From: a virus
Strand: one strand, 5' to 3'
DNA: 64,000 nucleotides
Virus record (IMG/VR): IMGVR_UViG_3300044612_002233
Location: 1 to 64,000 of that record
The translations under genes were made by a program, and so were the position numbers. The notes beneath the pieces are model-generated. The model worked only from the letters and a program-made list of their open reading frames with translations, did not search any database and was not told the origin of the DNA. This document shows positions 16,138 through 22,632 of this stretch, one piece after another (position 1 is the first letter of the stretch; every line of letters starts with the position of its first letter).

Positions 16138-17361
16138 ATGACTACTAATCGTTTTGCTTTAACGTCTGACATAAATGAGCTTCCATCTTCTGTTTCTGTA
16201 AGTGGTAGTGATCTATTCGCCTTCTCTGATGATCCCGCCTCTGCAACAGTAACCAGAAAAATTACTTTTAGTGGCATAAGAACTTCAATATTTAATCAGC
16301 CAACAACTCTTCAATTGAGACAAGGCACAAATACAGAAAGAACATATATTACTCCATCTAGTGGAGAACCAATATGGACCACAGATAATAAAAAATTATT
16401 TGTTGGAGATGGATCCGCAGTTGGAGGAATTCTTGTAGGGCCATATACTCCTCCAGAACTTACAAATGGCAACTCAAATAGTGGCACTCTTTCTATTATT
16501 TGTGGAGGAACAGGCAATAATATAGCTAATGGATCTATATATAGTAATATTAATGGGGGTTTAACTAATTATGGTAGTGGAGTTTCGTTTTGCATAGCGG
16601 GAGGAAGCAATAACAGCATAGGAACAAATGGTTCTTATTGTGCTATTGGTGGGGGTCAAAATAATAATATTCAATCACAACATTCTACAATAGCAGGAGG
16701 ATTATCAAATATAATAGGAACAATCGTCCCATATTCAACAATAGGAGGAGGAATCTCCAACAGGTCTTATGCTACCGGTGTAACAATATGCGGCGGAGCG
16801 CTCAACATTTCCTACAATACATATGGAACCATATGTGGTGGTTTTTCTAACCATATTTATGGTAATTATGCAACAATTATAGGAGGAAATTCTGCTAAAG
16901 CAACACTTTATGGGCAAGTTTCTCATGCCGCCGGACATTTTGCTAATCGCGGAGATGCTCAACATACTACTTTAATAGCACGACAAGAAACATCTGACAC
17001 AACAGATACTGTGCTAACACTCGACGGTCTAGCCCCATCTGTTGACAACACTATACTGCTCACAGCCAAAACTTGTTGGATGTTTACAATTAAAGTAAGT
17101 GCATATAATGATTCAGACAACATTGGGGCGTCATGGCTCCTAAAAGGAGGAATAAGAAGAAATAATTCCAATCAAACAACTTTAGTTGGAAATGTAACAT
17201 CAGAAAGCTGGATAGAAAGTGGAATGTCTGGAACATCAGTCTCAGTAACAGCAAACAATACCAGTGACACACTAGAAATAACAGCAAAAGGATTGGCTGG
17301 CAAGAATATTCGCTGGGTAGCATTACTTGATATTTGCCAAGCAAGCTATGGTGTTCCATGA
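16138..17361 (+). CDS. Fibre protein with Mtd-N-like start and YadA-like repeats
   Basis: The 407-residue protein has three parts. Residues 60-110 contain LQLRQGTNTER, then GEPIWTTDNKKLFVGDG, like the N-terminal domain of phage tropism fibres (Mtd-N type). Residues 120-255 hold about eight repeats of the form IxGGxxNxI-G, read as YSNINGG, YCAIGGG, HSTIAGG, YSTIGGG, GTICGG and ATIIGG, typical of left-handed beta-roll adhesin heads. Then AAGHFANRGDAQHTTLIAR leads to a beta-sandwich-like C-terminal domain. A receptor-binding role at the virion surface fits well. It overlaps the next start by ATGA. Confidence 0.75.
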   Translation: MTTNRFALTSDINELPSSVSVSGSDLFAFSDDPASATVTRKITFSGIRTSIFNQPTTLQLRQGTNTERTYITPSSGEPIWTTDNKKLFVGDGSAVGGILVGPYTPPELTNGNSNSGTLSIICGGTGNNIANGSIYSNINGGLTNYGSGVSFCIAGGSNNSIGTNGSYCAIGGGQNNNIQSQHSTIAGGLSNIIGTIVPYSTIGGGISNRSYATGVTICGGALNISYNTYGTICGGFSNHIYGNYATIIGGNSAKATLYGQVSHAAGHFANRGDAQHTTLIARQETSDTTDTVLTLDGLAPSVDNTILLTAKTCWMFTIKVSAYNDSDNIGASWLLKGGIRRNNSNQTTLVGNVTSESWIESGMSGTSVSVTANNTSDTLEITAKGLAGKNIRWVALLDICQASYGVP

Positions 17362-18617
17362 TGTATGACGCAGTTAATGCTCCGGGTAACTGCGGAACTG
17401 TCAATAATGATCCTCCACAATACACTATTCGTCAATCAGCAATTGGAGGAGACGATATAAAGATAACTGTCGAACCATTTACTCGAATAATATCATCAAC
17501 AGCATCGTCTTACGTTTTATATGACGCTAATCTCATAAATAATACCAGTACGCTCACAGTTACGGACCACCTCGTGTCTGTATCAAAAACAAATAATATC
17601 TCAGATATTGACATATATAGTTTAAATACTAATGTAGTAAATACTATTAGTTCTTATAATGGAGGTACGATGGTTGCCTCTGGAGTTAATACTGGCTCCA
17701 CATCAATAGTTGCTAGCGGAATTAATTTAATAAATAATTTTAGTATTGCTGATGTACAAATCACAAGGATTGGTGGACAATCCATAACTTCTTTTTCTTC
17801 GTATTTAAATGGAACACTTGGTAAGCACTGTAGTGATGCTATAGATACTAGGATAGTAGGGAAAAATTCATTAACTACAAAACCCATTTTTACTACGCAA
17901 AATCATTCAAATTCCACATATGTTAGGAATACTAATTGTTGGGCTTATGATTTAGATTTAACTTGCATAAGTCCTTGGAATACAACTGGAGCAAATACTA
18001 TGGCTGGAACTTTGATCAGCCCATGTCATATTGTTTTTGCAACGCATTTCCAGATCGATACTGGAGCTAAAATTAGATTTATTACTAATAATAATGTTGT
18101 TATAGAAAGAACAATGATTGATAAAATTGATATAGCTAATGATATCACATTAGGTATTTTAGATAGCGACGTTCCAGGCACCATATCTTTTGCAAAAATT
18201 TTACCGAGCAATTGGTCAAACTATTTGCCAAACTTATGGGGAAATAGTGCTCATCCGACCAATAACAGCACATTATGCAAAGTGCCTATACTTTGTCTTG
18301 ATCAAGAAGAGAAAGCATTAGTACATGATATGAATATTGGAGGAGGAAATTGCGGATGGAGAGCTCCGATTGCAGGTGATAGATTGTCTTTTTATGAGCC
18401 TATAGTTCTTTATGATAGTGGGAATCCATGTTTTCTAATTGTGAACAATTCATTAGTTTTAATGTCAACATATTCATATTCAGTTAGTGGTCCGTTTTAT
18501 CCTGCATATATAACCTCGATCAACACTGGTATGAATACGCTTTGGACAAGAAATGGAAAATCAGGAAGCTCTTATTCTATCACAACAGTAGATTTAACTG
18601 GATTCACATCATTTTAA
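17358..18617 (+). CDS. Trypsin-like (PA clan) serine protease with Ig-like N-terminal part
   Basis: The ATG at 17358 overlaps the fibre stop and gives 419 residues; a TTG 24 bases upstream is inside the fibre gene and less likely. Residues about 25-130 look like a BIG2-type Ig domain (GVNTGSTSIVASG). The C-terminal half carries the chymotrypsin triad in order: SPCHIVFATHF with His230, NDITLGILDSDVP with Asp262, and YDSGNPCFLI with Ser354, in place of TAAHC, NDIALL and GDSGGP. No signal peptide is seen. It may be a virion protease acting at the host surface or a self-processing fibre partner. Confidence 0.65.
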   Translation: MMYDAVNAPGNCGTVNNDPPQYTIRQSAIGGDDIKITVEPFTRIISSTASSYVLYDANLINNTSTLTVTDHLVSVSKTNNISDIDIYSLNTNVVNTISSYNGGTMVASGVNTGSTSIVASGINLINNFSIADVQITRIGGQSITSFSSYLNGTLGKHCSDAIDTRIVGKNSLTTKPIFTTQNHSNSTYVRNTNCWAYDLDLTCISPWNTTGANTMAGTLISPCHIVFATHFQIDTGAKIRFITNNNVVIERTMIDKIDIANDITLGILDSDVPGTISFAKILPSNWSNYLPNLWGNSAHPTNNSTLCKVPILCLDQEEKALVHDMNIGGGNCGWRAPIAGDRLSFYEPIVLYDSGNPCFLIVNNSLVLMSTYSYSVSGPFYPAYITSINTGMNTLWTRNGKSGSSYSITTVDLTGFTSF

Positions 18618-18632
18618 TACAAATAGCACTAT

Positions 18633-18652
18633 GGTGTATATTTAATATAACA
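18633..18652 (+). promoter_or_regulatory. Phage promoter-like motif (GGTGTATATTTAATATAA)
   Basis: A full GGTGTAT core followed by an AATATAA block lies in the 48-base gap, 33 bases before the ATG at 18666. A ribosome site (TGGAGAAA) follows. Confidence 0.65.
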
Positions 18653-18665
18653 TGGAGAAATTATA

Positions 18666-18992
18666 ATGATTAAACCTGGTTATAGAACAAGCGAATTTTG
18701 GTTTACGTTAGTAAGTTTCATTTTTAGTGGAGCGTATTTATTTGGAGTATTAGATGATTTTAATCATAAAGAAGATCTAATACAAGAAACAAGCAAAGGA
18801 GTAGAAGCTGTAATACTAATTATTGGTCAATTAACATTATTATTTAGATATGTAAAAGGAAGAACAGATCTTAAAAAGACTTGGTGGGATACAGCAACAC
18901 CAGAAGAGAGAAAAACAGCCGTTAGAAGCAAATCTACTAAATCCAAAGCCAAAAAGAAAATTAAAAAGCCAATTCAGCCCAAAGTAGAGTAG
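18666..18992 (+). CDS. Small membrane protein, holin candidate (108 residues)
   Basis: Two hydrophobic segments are visible, near residues 9-27 (SEFWFTLVSFIFSGAYLFG) and 46-62 (GVEAVILIIGQLTLLFR), followed by a highly basic C-terminal tail with many Lys residues. Two membrane segments plus a charged tail is the general look of a phage holin, and the GYRTSEFWFTLVSF start resembles phage proteins labelled holin. No neighbouring endolysin is recognised with certainty, so lysis is only a possibility. It has its own promoter-like motif. Confidence 0.55.
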   Translation: MIKPGYRTSEFWFTLVSFIFSGAYLFGVLDDFNHKEDLIQETSKGVEAVILIIGQLTLLFRYVKGRTDLKKTWWDTATPEERKTAVRSKSTKSKAKKKIKKPIQPKVE

Positions 18993-19004
18993 ACAGGGTT
19001 TCTG

Positions 19005-19024
19005 GGTGTATTATAATATATAGG
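19005..19024 (+). promoter_or_regulatory. Phage promoter-like motif (GGTGTATTATAATATA)
   Basis: The cleanest copy: GGTGTATTATAATATATAGG in the 56-base gap, 44 bases before the ATG at 19049, with AAGGA following as the ribosome site. Confidence 0.7.
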
Positions 19025-19048
19025 GCGTTTTCAAAAAGGACATTTTTT

Positions 19049-19492
19049 ATGGTAGAAGCAGCTTCAATAGACTCGATAAAAATTAAAATGGATGAATTCA
19101 TGACACAGGTTAAAATCTCTTTAGGAGAGGTTAAATCTGTAGCCATATCTCAAGCATGGAAAATTCTACAACTTGCTGTTGCTCAAACGGTACAGGTATT
19201 AGAGCAGAACGCTAATAATTTGGCTGGTCCAGATAAAAAAGCTATGGCTATGGACTATCTATCAAAATTTTATGATAGTGTTTTTACCGTTGTTGACGTT
19301 CCTATGATCCCAAACTTCATTCAACCAATTATTCGTCAATACGTAAAAGTATTTCTGATGGCACTAGTCAGTTCTAGTATTGATGCTATGGTCACCACAT
19401 TCAGACAAGTTGGAGTCTTTAAAACACAGCCGTTAGTTTCACAATCTATCAAGTCTAACCCCAAAGTTAAAAGAGTGAGGAAAAAGAAATGA
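19049..19492 (+). CDS. Hypothetical helical protein (147 residues)
   Basis: The protein is predicted mostly helical, with an amphipathic first half (SLGEVKSVAISQAWKILQLA), a segment ending VKVFLMALVSSSIDAMV that is hydrophobic enough to be membrane-associated, and a very basic tail (KVKRVRKKK). A weak resemblance to LL-H-type holins was considered but not accepted. It overlaps the next gene by 4 bases and is led by its own promoter-like motif. Confidence 0.5.
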   Translation: MVEAASIDSIKIKMDEFMTQVKISLGEVKSVAISQAWKILQLAVAQTVQVLEQNANNLAGPDKKAMAMDYLSKFYDSVFTVVDVPMIPNFIQPIIRQYVKVFLMALVSSSIDAMVTTFRQVGVFKTQPLVSQSIKSNPKVKRVRKKK

Positions 19493-19872
19493 ATTACACA
19501 GAAAGTTTTGAGCAATTTGCTAGCAGAGTCACGCCAACCGATTTAGCCCTATATGCTGGGGCTGGAATTATTCTATGGATTCTATTCAAGGATAAACTAA
19601 GTCCAGTACAAAAATTCTTAGGAGACTTGGTTGGTGGTCTAAAGTCAAAACTAAATAATGGAGCATCAGTTGTTCCAGTTGTTGTTCCAGATGTTTCTCC
19701 TGTTGAAGTATCTAAAGAGACCAAAGAAGATAATTTTTTCAAGTTAGTTGTTTCTTGGAAACAAACCAGAGATTTAGCAGTTAAAAGCGGATGCGAAGAA
19801 GCCGTTAAGGTTGCTGATCAAATGTTTCCATTCTTAAGCCCCACCGTTTGCTCAAAGGAAAAAAGTGTATGA
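19489..19872 (+). CDS. Single-pass membrane protein (127 residues)
   Basis: Residues about 18-34 (TDLALYAGAGIILWILF) form one membrane helix, followed by a Val- and Pro-rich linker (VVPVVVPDVSPVEV) and a soluble C-terminal domain with KQTRDLAVKSGCEEAVKVAD. The Pro-Val linker suggests a stalk between membrane and domain. No family was recognised. Its end overlaps the next gene by 4 bases. Confidence 0.55.
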   Translation: MNYTESFEQFASRVTPTDLALYAGAGIILWILFKDKLSPVQKFLGDLVGGLKSKLNNGASVVPVVVPDVSPVEVSKETKEDNFFKLVVSWKQTRDLAVKSGCEEAVKVADQMFPFLSPTVCSKEKSV

Positions 19873-20366
19873 ATCCCAAACTTAAAACAGGTCTTTTAAT
19901 ACTTGCTCTTGCATTATTAGGAATTGGCATACTAAAACCAGATCTTGGCTTTAATAATCCAGTATCTCCATCTGCTGTTGTTGAGTTGGACGTTAAGGAA
20001 CCAGAATCAGTAGAACTTAAAGAAAAAGCAGACGCTGTTATAAAAGCATTATCTGTTGATTCTGATCGTAAAACTGATGGTTTGAGATTAGCTTATTTAT
20101 ATAATGATATGGCAACATTAGTTGGTCTTGATGGAGATAGTGAGGTGATTAAGAATACTGAAGAAATTAGACAAGCTAACAGACTAGCTGGTTTAATGTT
20201 AAGACTAGATATTAAGGGCAAATATGAAGACCTACCAGAAGCTGCTCAAGCATTAGTATTAACAGCAATTGGTGATGACAATGTTTTATTAAATAAAGAC
20301 CTTAGAGCTAAAGCTGTTGATGGTTTGAAAGCTTTATCCTGGGCCTGTTTACAAGGAAGCAAATAA
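19869..20366 (+). CDS. Membrane-anchored or secreted protein (165 residues)
   Basis: The ATG at 19869 has AAAGGAA 8 bases upstream and overlaps the previous stop; a TTG at 19848 is less likely. Residues 5-24 are a hydrophobic signal or anchor (LKTGLLILALALLGIGIL). The rest is a helical, soluble domain with KADAVIKALSVDSDRKTDGLRLAYLYNDMA (split at SVDSD). No catalytic motif is seen. It ends with a stop that overlaps the papain-like gene by one base. Confidence 0.55.
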   Translation: MNPKLKTGLLILALALLGIGILKPDLGFNNPVSPSAVVELDVKEPESVELKEKADAVIKALSVDSDRKTDGLRLAYLYNDMATLVGLDGDSEVIKNTEEIRQANRLAGLMLRLDIKGKYEDLPEAAQALVLTAIGDDNVLLNKDLRAKAVDGLKALSWACLQGSK

Positions 20367-21292
20367 TGCCAAGACTTTCACCACAAGAATTATATGATAA
20401 TTATCGCAAGGGCTTTAGTGGATGCTTGTGGGAGCAGCACATATTTGATGAATTGATGCAAAATAGCAAATATCCATTATTTGGTAGTGCTAGTAAAAAA
20501 ATTAAGAGTAGTGGTAAGGGCAAATTATCAACTCCATATAAGAGTGTGTTAAAGTTTGACAAAAACCCTTATAATGAAAGACAAACTACTGGAGATTGTG
20601 TGAGTCATGGAACACGAAATGCTTGTGATGTTAGTAGAGCTGTCGAAATAGATGTTCATGGAGAAAAAGAAGCTTGGATAGCAAGAGGAGCAACAGAAGC
20701 TATTTATGGTGCTCGTGGTCATGGTGGAGAAGGAATGAGTTGCTCTAGGGCTGCTGAATTTGTTAGTAAGAATGGTGGCATACTACTAAGACAAAATTAT
20801 AAGGGGGTAGCCGACTTTACTAAATATAATGGTAATCTAGGAGCCGGTTGGGGAGGACGAGGATTACCAGATAAGGTTATTGATGCAGCTAATGATCATC
20901 AAATTAAAACAACCAGTTTAATAAAAACAGTAGAAGAAGCACGAGATGCTTTAGCTAATGGTTATGGTTTAGCCGTATGCTCTAATTATGGATTTTCTAA
21001 TAAGAGAGACAAGAAGGGCATTGCAAATACTAGCGGAAGCTGGGGCCATTGTATGGCTTGGATAGCATGTGACGATACCGGAAGCGAACCATTATTCTTA
21101 GTTCAAAATAGTTGGGGCAAATGGAATGACGGTGGTCATCCAGAATGGGGCCCCATACCAGACGGCAGTTTTTTAATACGAGCCGACGTAGCAGCAGGGA
21201 TGCTTTCACAAAATGGAAGTTATGCGTTTAGTAATTTTGACGGATTCCCTGTTCAAAAGCTACCATCTTACGGTTTTGAAGACTATCTATAA
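20366..21292 (+). CDS. Papain-like (C1 family) cysteine protease
   Basis: The 308-residue protein has the C1 peptidase triad in order: TTGDCVSHGTRNAC with Cys78, GSWGHCMAWIAC with His228, and LVQNSWGKWNDGG with Asn248, the last being nearly identical to the papain NSWG loop. The usual inhibitory propeptide is short or absent, since only 77 residues precede the Cys. There is no secretion signal. In a phage this could process a virion protein, act as a virion-carried protease, or cleave host surface proteins. It follows two membrane proteins in the same transcript. Confidence 0.8.
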   Translation: MPRLSPQELYDNYRKGFSGCLWEQHIFDELMQNSKYPLFGSASKKIKSSGKGKLSTPYKSVLKFDKNPYNERQTTGDCVSHGTRNACDVSRAVEIDVHGEKEAWIARGATEAIYGARGHGGEGMSCSRAAEFVSKNGGILLRQNYKGVADFTKYNGNLGAGWGGRGLPDKVIDAANDHQIKTTSLIKTVEEARDALANGYGLAVCSNYGFSNKRDKKGIANTSGSWGHCMAWIACDDTGSEPLFLVQNSWGKWNDGGHPEWGPIPDGSFLIRADVAAGMLSQNGSYAFSNFDGFPVQKLPSYGFEDYL

Positions 21293-21322
21293 TATAGCGG
21301 TCTAAAAGCTAACCTTAAGTTT

Positions 21323-21342
21323 GGTGTATTATATTTATACCT
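21323..21342 (+). promoter_or_regulatory. Phage promoter-like motif (GGTGTATTATATTTATA)
   Basis: GGTGTATTATATTTATACCT lies 33 bases before the ATG at 21356, within the gap after the papain-like gene. An imperfect inverted repeat (AACCTTAAG and CTTTAGGGTT) flanks it. Confidence 0.65.
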
Positions 21343-21355
21343 TTAGGGTTATGTT

Positions 21356-21550
21356 ATGAAACTATTAGATAGAATTGCTTTAAATAATCTATTACGAATA
21401 ATAAGAGAACTTATTATACGAATGGTTGAATTTTTTGAAAAAGAAAATAAGCCAGTCAAACCAGTACCAAAACCAAGTCCAAATAGACCTCGCCCTTTGA
21501 AAAATATTATAGACTTGATACCTGTTCCATGGAGAACAAAAGATGAATAA
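21356..21550 (+). CDS. Small Pro-rich protein (64 residues)
   Basis: The first 30 residues are an amphipathic helix (LLRIIRELIIRMVEFF), then a Pro-Lys-rich stretch (KPVKPVPKPSPNRPRP). It has its own promoter-like motif and overlaps the next gene by 8 bases. The function is unknown; the shape fits a membrane-peripheral adaptor. Confidence 0.45.
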   Translation: MKLLDRIALNNLLRIIRELIIRMVEFFEKENKPVKPVPKPSPNRPRPLKNIIDLIPVPWRTKDE

Positions 21551-21890
21551 AATATTATTACCAATTTTAGCAGTTGCTATGATATTTGGGTCATATGGAT
21601 ATCATGGGTCAACAACTTCCGCAGTAACTCTTGTGGGGGGAATTGTTAAGGCTCAACATACTGAAAGTGTGAAAAAATACAAAAGAAAAGACTGTCCAAT
21701 ATGCAAAGGCAAAGGATACTATATTAGTGGTGACGGTATTGAAAAAGTTAACTGCGGATATTGTATTCCTGATAAGAGTGACACTCCAAAAAACCAATTA
21801 CCAAACACATATCCAAAAGTTATTACTCATCCTCCAGTAACTATTCAACAAAATTGCCCAAATGGCGTTTGTCCAATTCCTAAAAAATAA
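21543..21890 (+). CDS. Exported protein with DnaJ-like CxxCxGxG zinc motif
   Basis: The 115-residue protein begins with a hydrophobic export or anchor segment (ILLPILAVAMIFGSYGY). After about 40 residues comes CPICKGKGYY and, 16 residues later, CGYC, which together make a four-Cys zinc site like the DnaJ zinc finger. The C-terminus has CPNGVCPIPKK. A secreted or periplasm-facing zinc protein is likely. Its function is unknown. Confidence 0.55.
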   Translation: MNKILLPILAVAMIFGSYGYHGSTTSAVTLVGGIVKAQHTESVKKYKRKDCPICKGKGYYISGDGIEKVNCGYCIPDKSDTPKNQLPNTYPKVITHPPVTIQQNCPNGVCPIPKK

Positions 21891-21901
21891 AGGTATAAAA
21901 A

Positions 21902-22300
21902 ATGGACGATAATCTCAGAGAAAAATTAAAAGCTATCGCAGAAAAAGTGTTAAAACAAGCCAATGTGCCAAATGATGAAAAATTTGGTAGTGTTATTGCT
22001 ATACTAATGATGATTAGTATAATACTTACAGTAATTAGAGTATTACAAGAATGCAATAAAAATAAAACACAAGGCATGACATCAGAAAACAAACAATCAC
22101 TCTATGCTGAAAATATTAAATCTTATAGTAAAAAACGAGGTTGGTTTACTAGACTAAGAATAAAAAGAATTCTTAAAAGAGAACTGACCTCAGAAGAATA
22201 TAATAAATACGGCATTAAATTAACAGAAGCATTGTTAGATATAGGAGAAACCCTCAAGGATGATGAAGTCGCAACTCTAATGGAGGCAGCAAATGTTTAG
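21902..22300 (+). CDS. Single-pass membrane protein (132 residues)
   Basis: A leading helix (KLKAIAEKVLKQ) is followed by one clear membrane segment near residues 37-57 (AILMMISIILTVIRVL). The C-terminal part is basic (KKRGWFTRLRIKRILKREL) and then helical. No family was recognised. It overlaps the GlsB-like gene by 8 bases. Confidence 0.5.
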   Translation: MDDNLREKLKAIAEKVLKQANVPNDEKFGSVIAILMMISIILTVIRVLQECNKNKTQGMTSENKQSLYAENIKSYSKKRGWFTRLRIKRILKRELTSEEYNKYGIKLTEALLDIGETLKDDEVATLMEAANV

Positions 22301-22547
22301 TATATTAATCTGGTGTGTATATGGTATTTTTGTTGGCGGTATAGCAAAAGCTATAGTTCCTGGAGAAGAAAATTTTGGTTTTGTTAAGACAGTAGCACTA
22401 GGAGTATGTGGCTCCTATATGGGTGGCGCACTATTATACTTACTGGGTAAGTATGAATCGGTGTCTCCTGCTGGATTGTTCATGGGAGTCGCCGGTGCTG
22501 TTTTAGCATTGGTGCTTTATAACAAACTACAATCATCATCAAAATAA
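22293..22547 (+). CDS. GlsB/YeaQ/YmgE-like small membrane protein
   Basis: The 84-residue protein has three hydrophobic segments and the pattern IFVGGIAKAIVPGEENFGF followed by LGVCGSYMGGALLY and a last helix GLFMGVAGAVLALVLYNKL. This matches the transglycosylase-associated protein family (GlsB/YeaQ/YmgE), small inner-membrane proteins linked to stress in bacteria. No enzymatic role is established. Its stop lies directly before a region that reads in another frame as the missing N-terminus of the next protein. Confidence 0.7.
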   Translation: MFSILIWCVYGIFVGGIAKAIVPGEENFGFVKTVALGVCGSYMGGALLYLLGKYESVSPAGLFMGVAGAVLALVLYNKLQSSSK

Positions 22548-22632
22548 ACTAGCAATAGTTTTATATCTATATCATACAGATTTATGGCCAGAGTTTAAAG
22601 ACTTATTAAGTCGTTTAGACCTGAATTATACT

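Noticed and set aside
16138-17361. Diversity-generating retroelement at the Mtd-like fibre
   Set aside because: No reverse transcriptase and no template/variable repeat pair were seen in the window. The C-terminal domain does not look like a C-type lectin.
19049-19492. LL-H-type holin identity
   Set aside because: Only a loose resemblance; the segments are not clearly membrane-spanning.
21323-21350. Inverted repeat around the promoter motif as terminator
   Set aside because: Pairing is imperfect, the loop is long and there is no T tract at the right place.
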